In this document: piece by piece, positions 1 through 7,612 of the stretch
Position numbering within the stretch: position 1 is the stretch's first letter
Layout: every line of letters begins with the position of its first letter
From: JAJTFW01 sp031411335
GTDB lineage: Bacteria > Bacteroidota > Bacteroidia > AKYH767-A > OLB10
Length of the DNA: 10,061 nt
Direction of reading: 5' to 3'
Assembly (NCBI GenBank): GCA_031411335.1
Contig: JANOAX010000225.1
Span: 1 to 10,061, forward strand
Notes under the pieces: model-generated
What the model saw: only the letters and a program-made list of their open reading frames with translations
Database searches by the model: none
Told to the model about the DNA's origin: nothing
Position numbers and translations under genes: made by a program

Positions 1-28
1 TGTAGCAGAGAAATTTGTGAAGTGGTAA
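1..28 (+). CDS. possible C-terminal tail of a truncated upstream gene
   Basis: Reading from base 2, the plus strand encodes V-A-E-K-F-V-K-W followed by TAA at 26-28. The composition resembles an ordinary protein C-terminus, and the stop lies before the clpB terminator, as expected for a gene converging on clpB. Only eight residues are visible, so no family can be named. Another plus frame is also open here (from base 1 to a stop near 111), so this assignment is a guess from composition and position only. Confidence 0.25.
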
Positions 29-61
29 GTTTTTTCTTTAATGATAATTTGAGATTAATTT

Positions 62-97
62 TAACAAAAAAGAAGCCCTCCGAATTTCGAAGGACTT
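62..97 (-). terminator. intrinsic terminator of clpB
   Basis: Read on the minus strand, a 12-bp stem (AAGTCCTTCGAA pairing with TTCGGAGGGCTT, two G-U wobbles, one-base nominal loop) occupies 97-73. It is followed directly by CTTTTTTG. This is a classical Rho-independent terminator about 33 bases beyond the clpB stop codon. The plus strand has no U-tract after the stem, so it should act mainly in the clpB direction. Confidence 0.85.
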
Positions 98-129
98 TAT
101 CTAATCTAACCTAAATAAATCAATCTATA

Positions 130-2757
130 CTATGATACTAATTGCGAATCATCTTTCATAGCTTTGTTGTTTTTGAATAAGAAGTTGTTGTTTTTATCCA
201 AGTCGATTTTTATTTCATCTTCTTTGGAAATAGCACCCGATAATATTTGCTTGCTTAACTCATTCATGATTCGTTTTTGCAGTACACGCTTTAATGGTCT
301 TGCTCCAAATTGTGGATCATATCCTAACTGTGCTAACCAATCAATAGCAGATTGACTTATTCTGATTTTAATATCATTTGCAGCTAGCATTTTAACCAAT
401 GAGTTGAATTGAATTTCTACAATCTCTTTAATCTCCTCTCTGGTTAAAGGATTAAACATGATGATTTCGTCAATACGATTTAGGAATTCGGGTCGAATGG
501 TTTTCTTGAGTAGATCAAATACTTCGAGTTTGGTTTTTGCTAGAATTTCTTCTTTGTTGTCGTCGTTGATTTGTTCTGTGTTTTCTTGAATCAACGATGC
601 ACCAATATTCGAAGTCATGATGATGATGGTGTTTTTGAAATTAGCCGTACGTCCTTTGTTGTCCGTTAATCGTCCATCATCTAAAACTTGCAACAAAATG
701 TTGAATACATCGGGATGTGCTTTTTCAATTTCATCTAACAACACCACAGAATAAGGTCTTCTACGCACCGCTTCGGTGAGTTGTCCGCCTTCATCATAAC
801 CAACGTATCCAGGAGGCGCTCCAATGAGTCGACTTACACTGTGTCGCTCTTGGAATTCACTCATGTCTATTCTCGTTAATGCATGCTCATCGTTAAAGAG
901 GAACTCAGCTAAAGCTTTTGCTAACTCCGTTTTTCCAACACCCGTTGTGCCTAAGAAAATGAAAGACCCTATGGGGCGTTTCATGTCTTGAAGTCCTGCT
1001 CTGCTTCTTCGAACGGCATCGGAGAGTGCTTCAATGGCATCACCTTGTCCAACTACTCTTTTGTGTAGTTCTTCTTCTAAGTTCAATAGTTTTTCTCTTT
1101 CACTTTGTAGCATTCGTTGAACTGGAATACCTGTCCAGCGAGCTACTACTTCAGCAATATCTTCGCTATCCACTTCCTCTTTAATCATCGCTTTGTTGTG
1201 TTGAGCCTCCAACAACTTGCTTTGATTTTCTATGAGAAGTGCTTCTGCATTTTTAATTTTTCCATAACGAATTTCTGCAACTCTTCCATAATCACCCGTT
1301 CTTTCTGCTTGATCAGCTTCTAATTTTAGCTGCTCAATTTCTTCTCGTGTTTGCGTGATGGTGTTGATTATATTTTTCTCGGTCTCCCATCTCGCCTTAA
1401 TGATATTTCTTTCTTCGTTTAAGTTAGCTAGTGTTTCACCTAATTCCGAAAGTTTTTTCTTGTCTCCTTCACGTTTAATCGCTGCACGTTCAATTTCGAA
1501 TTGCATGATCTTGCGTTGAATTTCATCCAATTCTTCGGGAACACTATTCATTTCCATGCGCAATTTCGCAGCGGCTTCGTCCATCAAATCGATGGCTTTG
1601 TCGGGAAGGAAACGATCAGAAATATATCGATCGCTTAATTCTACTGCTGAAATAATAGCTTCATCTTTAATTCTTACTTTATGATGGGCTTCGTATTTTT
1701 CTTTGAGTCCACGAAGAATAGAGATCGCATCTTTCACATCAGGCTCTTCAATCATTACTTTTTGAAAGCGACGTTCTAAAGCTTTGTCTTTCTCAATGTA
1801 TTTCTGATATTCATTAAGTGTAGTTGCACCAATTGCTCTTAATTCACCTCTTGCTAAAGCAGGTTTTAAAATGTTGGCTGCATCCATAGCACCTTCTCCA
1901 CCTCCTGCACCTATCAACGTATGTATTTCATCAATGAACAAAACTATTTCTCCGTTGGAGCTGATTACTTCTTTCACTACCGATTTTAATCGCTCTTCAA
2001 ATTCTCCTTTGTATTTGGCGCCTGCAATCAATGCTCCCATGTCTAAGGAGTAAATCACATTCGATTTTAAATTTTCAGGAACATCTCCATTAATGATTCG
2101 ATGCGCTAATCCTTCTGCAATGGCTGTTTTACCAACTCCAGGTTCTCCAATGAGAATGGGGTTGTTCTTGGTTCTACGAGTTAAAATCTGAAGCACTCTT
2201 CTTATCTCTTCGTCACGACCAATAACGGGATCTAATTTTCCATCGCGAGCAAGTTGATTAAGATTTCGAGCGTATTTCTGCAATGAATTGTAAGTGTCTT
2301 CTGCCGTTGCAGAGGTAACTCGATCTCCCTTTCTTAATTCTTTGATCGCAATGCGTAAATCCGCTTCGTTCACACCATGTTGCTTTAATATTTTTGCAAC
2401 TCGATCTTTACTGCTGATGAGTGCAAGTAAAATATGTTCGATGGAAACATATTCATCATTGAAATCTTTAATTAAACTCAATGCTTTTTCAAAAACCGAT
2501 TGAGTAGCATTTCCAAGATAGGGAGCTCCACCGCTTACTTTCGGATAGCCATTCACTAATTCTTCTAATTCGGTTTTTATAATGCCGATATTGACATTTA
2601 ATTTTTTTAGTAAAAAGGGAATAACATGTTCATCATTTTGTAGCATCGACAACAAAAGATGTCCAGGTTCTATGGCTTGTTGTTCTTTACTGCTTGCTAG
2701 CGCCTGTGCTTGCTGTACAATTTCTTGTGATTTTATCGTAAACTGGTTAAAATTCAT
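130..2757 (-). CDS. clpB: ATP-dependent chaperone ClpB (protein disaggregase)
   Basis: ClpB is a hexameric AAA+ disaggregase that works with DnaK/DnaJ/GrpE to pull proteins out of aggregates after heat or other stress, in the cytosol. The 875-residue protein is full length for the family. In order it shows the Clp N-domain repeats (about 1-145) and AAA+ module 1, with Walker A GEPGVGKT at 204-211, pore loop KYKG at 248-251, Walker B LFIDE at 273-277 and an arginine-finger segment LERRF near 327-331. A long charged coiled-coil M-domain follows (about 400-530), which distinguishes ClpB from ClpA and ClpC. AAA+ module 2 has Walker A GTTGVGKT at 603-610, pore loop GYVGYDEGG at 650-658, Walker B LLDE at 673-676 and sensor-2 GARPLKR at 818-824. 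No IGF/L ClpP-binding loop was noticed. It is monocistronic, divergent from the subtilase, with its own terminator. I did not find a convincing promoter box upstream. Confidence 0.98.
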   Translation of the reverse strand: MNFNQFTIKSQEIVQQAQALASSKEQQAIEPGHLLLSMLQNDEHVIPFLLKKLNVNIGIIKTELEELVNGYPKVSGGAPYLGNATQSVFEKALSLIKDFNDEYVSIEHILLALISSKDRVAKILKQHGVNEADLRIAIKELRKGDRVTSATAEDTYNSLQKYARNLNQLARDGKLDPVIGRDEEIRRVLQILTRRTKNNPILIGEPGVGKTAIAEGLAHRIINGDVPENLKSNVIYSLDMGALIAGAKYKGEFEERLKSVVKEVISSNGEIVLFIDEIHTLIGAGGGEGAMDAANILKPALARGELRAIGATTLNEYQKYIEKDKALERRFQKVMIEEPDVKDAISILRGLKEKYEAHHKVRIKDEAIISAVELSDRYISDRFLPDKAIDLMDEAAAKLRMEMNSVPEELDEIQRKIMQFEIERAAIKREGDKKKLSELGETLANLNEERNIIKARWETEKNIINTITQTREEIEQLKLEADQAERTGDYGRVAEIRYGKIKNAEALLIENQSKLLEAQHNKAMIKEEVDSEDIAEVVARWTGIPVQRMLQSEREKLLNLEEELHKRVVGQGDAIEALSDAVRRSRAGLQDMKRPIGSFIFLGTTGVGKTELAKALAEFLFNDEHALTRIDMSEFQERHSVSRLIGAPPGYVGYDEGGQLTEAVRRRPYSVVLLDEIEKAHPDVFNILLQVLDDGRLTDNKGRTANFKNTIIIMTSNIGASLIQENTEQINDDNKEEILAKTKLEVFDLLKKTIRPEFLNRIDEIIMFNPLTREEIKEIVEIQFNSLVKMLAANDIKIRISQSAIDWLAQLGYDPQFGARPLKRVLQKRIMNELSKQILSGAISKEDEIKIDLDKNNNFLFKNNKAMKDDSQLVS

Positions 2758-2826
2758 ATTTCTAATTTTTCTTTATTCTATCAAACAATGTCCCAAAGGG
2801 TAAAACTAAGATTTAATGCGACTTAT

Positions 2827-2893
2827 TGTCATAAAAAAGATTAGTAATGTGACATTTGGTAACATAAATCATACATTAGGTGACATGTCGACA
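2827..2893. promoter_or_regulatory. cluster of TGACA half-sites, candidate operator
   Basis: The clpB-subtilase intergenic region holds TGTCA at 2827-2831, GTGACAT at 2849-2855 and GTGACAT again at 2880-2886. The two GTGACAT copies start 31 bases apart, close to three helical turns. The second copy runs into two overlapping perfect 8-bp palindromes, GACATGTC (2882-2889) and TGTCGACA (2886-2893), just upstream of the putative -7 box of the subtilase. This arrangement would suit a transcription factor acting on one or both divergent genes. No known regulator is recognised and short matches of this kind can be chance. Confidence 0.25.
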
Positions 2894-2899
2894 TTCTTT

Positions 2900-2907
2900 T
2901 ACTTTTG
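2900..2907 (+). promoter_or_regulatory. Bacteroidota -7 promoter box (TACTTTTG) of the subtilase gene
   Basis: TACTTTTG fits the Bacteroidota -7 consensus TAnnTTTG exactly. The -33 element is weak: TTA at 2876-2878 instead of TTG, with a 21-base spacer. The expected transcription start is about 2911. That is downstream of the first in-frame ATG at 2816, so if the box is real, translation must start at 2912 or later. Confidence 0.5.
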
Positions 2908-2941
2908 CAGAATGAATAATTGGAAGAGAATCCCAATTTTA

Positions 2942-4513
2942 ATGCTAATTATGTTGAAACCGAATTGGAGTAGAATTAATAAATTATCATTTTTTGATGT
3001 TCGTTTTTTAAGTATGCTTGTGTTTTTGTTCGCAAGTGGAAATGCTTTTTCCCAAAATCCAGTTTGGTTAATTCCTACCAATCCATCTGCCTTAACAGAT
3101 TTAAAGAGTAAAATTGAAAAGATAGGAATAGAGATTAGAAGCGAGAGCGTATGGTTGCATAGTATTTCCATCGACCTTCCTACTAAGTTCGATTTAAAAA
3201 GATTTTGTCTAGAAAATAATTGTTCTGCACAACCTGTTCTTGAATTGAAAAGTACATCCTTGTCAATAATTGACAATACACATTTAGATGTGACCATTGA
3301 GCAAATGAACGGTGAAGCATTTATTAAGGAAGGCTTAACAGGATTAGGAGTTAAGGTAGGGGTAACGGATGCTGGATTTATGTATTTAAATGATTCAAAT
3401 CGCATGCGTGATTTATCGCATTTGTGGGGCGGAAAACAAATTATAGCCACACATGATTTCGTAAATAACCTAGATACGATTGCTTATCATGAAACTTATT
3501 ATACTCGAAGAAAGGCGGAGTACAAAGAGAGTAAATTTTGGCTGCTTCGTTTGCATAAAGAATTAAAATTAATTTATCATTCGCACGGCACTGAAGTATT
3601 AAGGATGATTGCAGCCATCGATTCGAGTAGGAAGCATCATACAGGATTAGCTCCTAATGCTTCCTATTATTTAACTCGAACCGAAGATGGTGTGAAAGAA
3701 TTTAAGGAAGAGGAGGATTATTACATTGCTGCTTTGGAATGGATGCATCAACAGGGAGTTCGCGTAATTAATACATCGTTAGGTTACGGTAGAGGAAGAA
3801 AAATACGGGGCAGTAATTATTCTCCTCAAGAGATGAATGGCACCTCCATGATTGCAAAAGCGGTACAAATTGCTTGTACTGAAAAAAACATGTTGGTAGT
3901 AGTAGCAGCCGGGAATGACGGCGATAAGAGAAAGTGGAAAGTAATTTCTACTCCTGCCGACGCAGAGGCTGCGCTCACAGTGGGATCTGTTTTAGGACGA
4001 TTTCAAAAGATAGGGTATAGTGGAATTGGTCCCGAGTTTAACTCTTATTTAAAGCCTGATGTTTGTTCCTATTCGTATCAAGGAACTTCTTTGTCGGCGC
4101 CCGCAGTTTGTGGCTTTGCTGCTTGTTTGTTGGAAGCTAATCCATCTTTATCAGCAACCGAGTTGAAGCAATTAATTGTACGTTCATCTCATCTATATCC
4201 TTATGGAAATAATTTTATTGGTTATGGTGTTCCTTTTGCGAATCGTGCATTGCAATTATTAGAGCATCCCGACTGGAAATTTACGAATACGAGGGAAGTT
4301 CATCTTAAGGAAAAATCATTTAAGTTAGACACCATAGATGTTTCCATTCCAACAGTAACTGTTTTTCATAAGAAAAATGATGTGCATGTTTTGAAACAAG
4401 AAGTGATAACAAGAGATAAAAAATCGAATAGTTTTATAATTTGTCCGCCCAAGGAAGCCAAAAGAAGTACGGTGCAAGTAGGATATTTTATCTATGAAGT
4501 GTTTTGGGATTAG
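2942..4513 (+). CDS. secreted subtilisin-like serine protease (peptidase S8)
   Basis: This is a subtilase predicted to be exported and to cleave proteins with an Asp-His-Ser triad. Counting from the ATG at 2942 (523 residues), Asp143 lies in VGVTDAGF, His215 in HGTEV, oxyanion Asn325 in VVVAAGND and Ser383 in GTSLSAP, so all catalytic residues are present. A signal peptide is suggested by a basic/polar N-terminus, a hydrophobic stretch FLSMLVFLFASG and likely cleavage after GNA or FSQ (about 35-38). About 80-100 residues before the catalytic Asp may be a prodomain. The C-terminal ~90 residues show no recognisable type IX secretion sorting domain. The frame is open from ATG 2816, but a promoter box at 2900-2907 argues against that start. 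ATG 2912 would be almost leaderless, 2942 has GGAAGAG upstream, and 2951 is also possible. It is divergent from clpB and convergent with the TonB-C-like gene. The substrate is unknown. Confidence 0.9.
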   Translation: MLIMLKPNWSRINKLSFFDVRFLSMLVFLFASGNAFSQNPVWLIPTNPSALTDLKSKIEKIGIEIRSESVWLHSISIDLPTKFDLKRFCLENNCSAQPVLELKSTSLSIIDNTHLDVTIEQMNGEAFIKEGLTGLGVKVGVTDAGFMYLNDSNRMRDLSHLWGGKQIIATHDFVNNLDTIAYHETYYTRRKAEYKESKFWLLRLHKELKLIYHSHGTEVLRMIAAIDSSRKHHTGLAPNASYYLTRTEDGVKEFKEEEDYYIAALEWMHQQGVRVINTSLGYGRGRKIRGSNYSPQEMNGTSMIAKAVQIACTEKNMLVVVAAGNDGDKRKWKVISTPADAEAALTVGSVLGRFQKIGYSGIGPEFNSYLKPDVCSYSYQGTSLSAPAVCGFAACLLEANPSLSATELKQLIVRSSHLYPYGNNFIGYGVPFANRALQLLEHPDWKFTNTREVHLKEKSFKLDTIDVSIPTVTVFHKKNDVHVLKQEVITRDKKSNSFIICPPKEAKRSTVQVGYFIYEVFWD

Positions 4514-4515
4514 CA

Positions 4516-4542
4516 TAAAAAAAGCTGCCTTACGGGGCAGCT
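4516..4542 (-). terminator. intrinsic terminator of the TonB-C-like gene
   Basis: On the minus strand a 7-bp perfect stem AGCTGCC/GGCAGCT (4542-4523, six-base loop) is followed by a run of seven T. The T-tract ends only a few bases from the subtilase stop codon (4511-4513) on the opposite strand. Downstream of the stem on the plus strand there is no T-tract, so it should not terminate the subtilase transcript efficiently. Confidence 0.8.
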
Positions 4543-4568
4543 CTACTATATGAAGGATTGGACGATTT

Positions 4569-5084
4569 TTAGAAGGTAATGGTAATTGTGCCTTTTTGCT
4601 CTAAAGGCATCGTTGTGCCTCCGTCAAACTTAGCACTTTCGGCTGCTTGCTTCCCTTTAGTAAGCAAATATTGACTGGTTGTTGTTGTTCCCTCCACTCC
4701 TGGATCTGCTTTCACAACATCGCCGTATTTGTTGATGGTAATAGCGATAACGACAATGCCTTTTTCCATGGTTAGATTGTCCACTTTGGGCTGTTTGGTG
4801 ATTTTTCTTCCCGGCATTAGAAAGGAAATTCCTTTTTGTCCACTCTGAGAAACACTGCTTCCCCCACCCGTTGCTCCATCAAACTCGATGGACTTGATTT
4901 GCCCAAGCTGAAAGGTAACCATACTGCCTTTATGAAAGAAAGTAACTGTATTGTCTTCAATTTTTTGAAGTTCTCCATTCAGACGTTCGCCAGCTTTGGT
5001 AACTATTACGTGTTGTGCCTGTAAAAAGAATGGCCAGGCGATAATTATGAGGGTTATAAAATGTTTTTTCACTTGATTCGTCAT
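4569..5084 (-). CDS. secreted small protein with TonB C-terminal-like domain
   Basis: From ATG at 5084 the protein has 171 residues. It starts with a signal peptide (KK at 6-7, hydrophobic 9-21, likely cleavage at LQA-Q, residue 23). A short beta-rich segment follows (about 25-70, IVTKAGERLNGEL... then IKSIEFDG), reminiscent of N-terminal segments common in Bacteroidota secreted proteins. After a Gly/Ser linker (71-83), residues 86-171 resemble the C-terminal domain of Bacteroidota energy-transducer TonB proteins: PGRK, V.I.I..YGDVV.A.PG, GTTTTSQYLL.K, and a final GTITITF. Unlike true TonB there is no retained inner-membrane anchor, no Pro-rich periplasmic linker and no exbB/exbD neighbour, so energy coupling is doubtful. 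It may be a periplasmic partner or scaffold. A longer frame begins at a TTG (5102), but this overlaps the putative -7 box, so ATG 5084 is preferred. Confidence 0.82.
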   Translation of the reverse strand: MTNQVKKHFITLIIIAWPFFLQAQHVIVTKAGERLNGELQKIEDNTVTFFHKGSMVTFQLGQIKSIEFDGATGGGSSVSQSGQKGISFLMPGRKITKQPKVDNLTMEKGIVVIAITINKYGDVVKADPGVEGTTTTSQYLLTKGKQAAESAKFDGGTTMPLEQKGTITITF

Positions 5085-5099
5085 GATTGGGTAACGCTT

Positions 5100-5133
5100 C
5101 AAAACTAAAGTTTATTATTATTGCTCAGAACAA
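5100..5133 (-). promoter_or_regulatory. promoter of the TonB-C-like gene (TTG-N23-TAGTTTTG)
   Basis: On the minus strand TAGTTTTG (5107-5100) matches the TAnnTTTG consensus, and a TTG (5133-5131) lies 23 bases upstream as a -33 element. The predicted start of transcription is near 5096, giving a leader of about 12 bases before ATG 5084. This supports that ATG over the upstream TTG codon. Confidence 0.5.
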
Positions 5134-5169
5134 TAGAAAAGGAACTATTAACAGTCCTTTGTTAATTTG

Positions 5170-5177
5170 TACTTTTG
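5170..5177 (+). promoter_or_regulatory. -7 promoter box (TACTTTTG) of the ABC exporter-Nudix operon
   Basis: TACTTTTG matches the Bacteroidota TAnnTTTG consensus and sits 10 bases before the ATG at 5188. The -33 region has TTA (5148-5150) with a 19-base spacer, a weak match to TTG. Transcription would begin near 5181, so the mRNA leader would be under 10 bases and contains no Shine-Dalgarno sequence. Confidence 0.5.
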
Positions 5178-5187
5178 ACTCGAAATT

Positions 5188-6954
5188 ATGAAACTACTTC
5201 TCGGTTATTTAAAAGGATATTGGAAATTGATCATATTAGCGCTTGTTTTAGCTGCTATAAATCAGGTTTTTTCCTTACTCGATCCCTATATATTTAAACA
5301 TGTTATCGACGATTATGTAACGCAATTTGAAAAACTGACCAGTGAGCAGTTCATTCATGGCGTGAGTTGGTTGCTTTTAGCGGCTGTCGGTGTTGCTTTT
5401 ATAAGTCGAATTGCGAAGAATATTCAAGATTATTATGTAAATGTAATTACCCAACGGATTGGTGCAAAAATTTATGCCGATGGAATCCAGCATAGCCTCG
5501 AATTACCGTATGATGTGTTCGAAGATCAACGGAGTGGTGAAACATTGGGAAAATTGCAAAAAGTGAGAACGGATGTAGAAAAATTGATAAGCGCATTCAT
5601 CAATGTTTTATTTACGTCATTGGTTGCTATTATTTTCGTTTCAGTATATGCTTTTACGGTTCATTGGTTGATTGCTCCCATCTATTTTGGAGTGATTCCT
5701 ATTTTGGGATTTGTAAGTTCAAAGTTGAGTAAGAAGGTAAAAGTAATTCAAAAGGTAATCGTGGCAGAAACCACTGCCTTGGCGGGATCAACAACTGAGT
5801 CGCTACGAAATATTGAATTAGTGAAGAGTTTAGGATTGGCAAATCAAGAAATTACTCGACTCAATGCGAACACGGATAAAATTCTTCAATTAGAGCTAAA
5901 GAAAGTAAAATACATCCGTAGTTTAAGTTTTATTCAAGGGACATTGGTGAACCTCTTACGAACTGCCATTATGTTTGTGATGTTGTATTTGATTTTCACT
6001 CGACAAATTTCCATCGGAGAATTTTTCACGATGTTTATTTATTCTTTTTTTATTTTTGGTCCACTTCAAGAGATTGGAAATATCATCAATATTTATAGGG
6101 AAGCAGAAGTTTCTCTTCAGAATTTTGAAGAAATTTTGGCCATTAAACCTGAAGCAAAGCCTGCTCATCCTAGCACGTTGGGTTCTATACATTCTATACA
6201 GCTCGAACAAGTTTCCTTTAAGCATCAAACCGCTCGAGTAAATGCAGTCACGAATATTAATTTTAAAGTGAAAGCAGGGGAGACGATCGCTTTTGTGGGT
6301 CCAAGTGGATCTGGTAAAACAACGTTAGTGAAATTACTCGTAGGATTGTATAAACCACAAGAAGGAAATGTCTTTTATAATCAAATTCCATCTGAAAAAA
6401 TTACGTTAGATGAATTGCGTTCACAAATTGGATTAGTTACACAAGACACACAATTATTTTCGGGTACCATTCGTGAAAACTTGCAATTTGTTGCTCCCGG
6501 AGCAAATGATGAAGCTTGTTTGGATGTCTTGAATAAAGCCGCATTGCAAACTTTGTTAAATCGTGCAGATAGAGGATTGGATACCGTAATTGGTGAAGGT
6601 GGTGTGAAAGTATCAGGTGGTGAAAAGCAACGATTGTCAATAGCAAGAGCATTGCTTAGAAATCCTTCGTTGTTAGTTTTTGATGAAGCAACGTCAGCAT
6701 TAGATTCTTTGACAGAAGAAGAAATTAATGAAACAATACGCTCTATTTCTACCAATCGTAATCACATTACCATTTTAATTGCTCATCGGTTATCAACCGT
6801 AATGCATGCGGATGTAATTTATGTGCTGGAGAAAGGGGAGGTCGTTGAGTTAGGACGACACGAAGATTTGTTAGCGCAGAAGGGATTGTATTATGCGATG
6901 TGGAGACAACAAATCGGCGAAAGAAAAATTGAGCGAACAGTACAACCAGTATAG
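5188..6954 (+). CDS. ABC exporter half-transporter (fused membrane and ATPase domains)
   Basis: The 588-residue protein has the standard size and order of a type IV (MsbA/multidrug-like) ABC exporter half-molecule. The transmembrane domain (about 1-320) has hydrophobic segments near 13-33, 60-75, 138-158, 161-178, 255-271 and 279-295. The nucleotide-binding domain (about 336-580) has Walker A GPSGSGKT at 371-378, Q-loop Gln419 (LVTQD), signature VSGGE at 475-479, Walker B LLVFDE at 495-500 with catalytic Glu500, D-loop SALD at 503-506 and switch His533 in IAHRLSTV. All ATPase residues are intact, so a homodimer with two active sites is plausible. It acts in the inner membrane, exporting an unknown lipid, peptide or drug-like substrate. 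The start at 5188 fits the family N-terminus. Two bases separate its stop from the Nudix gene, indicating an operon. The sequence alone does not distinguish MsbA from a multidrug exporter. Confidence 0.95.
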   Translation: MKLLLGYLKGYWKLIILALVLAAINQVFSLLDPYIFKHVIDDYVTQFEKLTSEQFIHGVSWLLLAAVGVAFISRIAKNIQDYYVNVITQRIGAKIYADGIQHSLELPYDVFEDQRSGETLGKLQKVRTDVEKLISAFINVLFTSLVAIIFVSVYAFTVHWLIAPIYFGVIPILGFVSSKLSKKVKVIQKVIVAETTALAGSTTESLRNIELVKSLGLANQEITRLNANTDKILQLELKKVKYIRSLSFIQGTLVNLLRTAIMFVMLYLIFTRQISIGEFFTMFIYSFFIFGPLQEIGNIINIYREAEVSLQNFEEILAIKPEAKPAHPSTLGSIHSIQLEQVSFKHQTARVNAVTNINFKVKAGETIAFVGPSGSGKTTLVKLLVGLYKPQEGNVFYNQIPSEKITLDELRSQIGLVTQDTQLFSGTIRENLQFVAPGANDEACLDVLNKAALQTLLNRADRGLDTVIGEGGVKVSGGEKQRLSIARALLRNPSLLVFDEATSALDSLTEEEINETIRSISTNRNHITILIAHRLSTVMHADVIYVLEKGEVVELGRHEDLLAQKGLYYAMWRQQIGERKIERTVQPV

Positions 6955-6956
6955 GG

Positions 6957-7607
6957 ATGAATAGGAATCGATTTGACCAATGGATTTCGAACCTATCGCT
7001 CCGTATGGAGAAAGGGTTGCCTGGTCTTGTGGCGCATCAAAAAATGGCACCATTGCATCGGAAATCATTAAGTGATTCTGAATTGATTAATGCTGGTTAT
7101 CGTACAGCTGCCGTTCTGGCTTTGATTGTTCCAGATCCAATAAATTTTATTCCTCGAATTGTACTTATTGAGCGAAGTGAAGGTCCCGTTTCTCATTCAG
7201 GGCAAATAAGTTTTCCAGGTGGGAAGCGTGAAGGTGATGAAGATTTATTGGCCACCGCATTACGTGAAGCGAATGAGGAGTTAGGTATCCAAGCGAATCA
7301 AGTTTCATTATTAGGAGGCTTAACTTCGCTTTATATTCCACCAAGTAATTTCTTAGTGCATCCATTTTTAGGGTATATGAATGAAATTCCTGAATTTGTA
7401 TTGAGTGAAGCCGAAGTGAAAAGAGTTTTATTACTTCCTGTATTATCATTTCTTGATCAAGGAAATATTTCGACTGAAATATTTAAAAGTTCTATTGGAA
7501 CATCAGTAGAAGCTCCAACATATCGAATTGATAATGTCACAATTTGGGGCGCAACGGCTATGATGATTGCTGAAATTAGTTCACTCATTAATTCAGAAGT
7601 TTATTAA
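6957..7607 (+). CDS. Nudix hydrolase, CoA pyrophosphatase (NudL-type)
   Basis: The 216-residue cytosolic protein carries a complete Nudix box, with Gly89, Glu95 and REANEELGI at 103-111. This fits Gx5Ex7REUxEExGU exactly, including the metal-binding glutamates. Just before it, ERSEGPVSHSGQISFPGG (72-89) resembles the CoA-specific Nudix signature (R-S ... G-Q-x-x-F-P-G-G) of the NudL/CoA diphosphatase family, and KMAPLHR at 29-35 is also typical of that family's N-terminus. The expected reaction is Mg- or Mn-dependent cleavage of CoA or its derivatives to phosphopantetheine and 3',5'-ADP. The length is normal. The ATG lies 2 bases after the exporter stop, so translation is probably coupled. 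A role in CoA turnover is inferred from the family. Why it shares a transcript with an exporter is not clear. Confidence 0.92.
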   Translation: MNRNRFDQWISNLSLRMEKGLPGLVAHQKMAPLHRKSLSDSELINAGYRTAAVLALIVPDPINFIPRIVLIERSEGPVSHSGQISFPGGKREGDEDLLATALREANEELGIQANQVSLLGGLTSLYIPPSNFLVHPFLGYMNEIPEFVLSEAEVKRVLLLPVLSFLDQGNISTEIFKSSIGTSVEAPTYRIDNVTIWGATAMMIAEISSLINSEVY

Positions 7608-7612
7608 AACGC

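Noticed and set aside
130..2757. ClpC or ClpA instead of ClpB
   Set aside because: The protein has the long coiled-coil M-domain (about 400-530) and the ClpB-type length of 875 residues, which ClpA lacks and ClpC has only in short form.
2782..2800. Possible clpB promoter elements (minus-strand TACCCTTTG or ATTGTTTG)
   Set aside because: The first has three bases instead of two between TA and TTTG, and the second lacks TA. Neither is paired with a convincing -33 element, so no promoter is called.
2899..3450. 183-codon minus-strand open frame opposite the subtilase
   Set aside because: It is antisense to a gene with an intact catalytic triad, its product shows no domain or sensible composition, and it has no promoter or terminator. 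It is a reading-frame shadow.
6381..6755. Minus-strand open frame opposite the ABC ATPase domain
   Set aside because: It overlaps the most conserved part of the exporter (Walker A to Walker B region) and its translation has no protein-like features.
5188..7607. Defence or toxin-export system built from the ABC exporter, Nudix enzyme and subtilase
   Set aside because: There is no peptidase C39 domain on the exporter, no precursor peptide gene, no modification enzyme, and the subtilase is separately transcribed with another gene between. The exporter-Nudix pair alone does not support such a claim.
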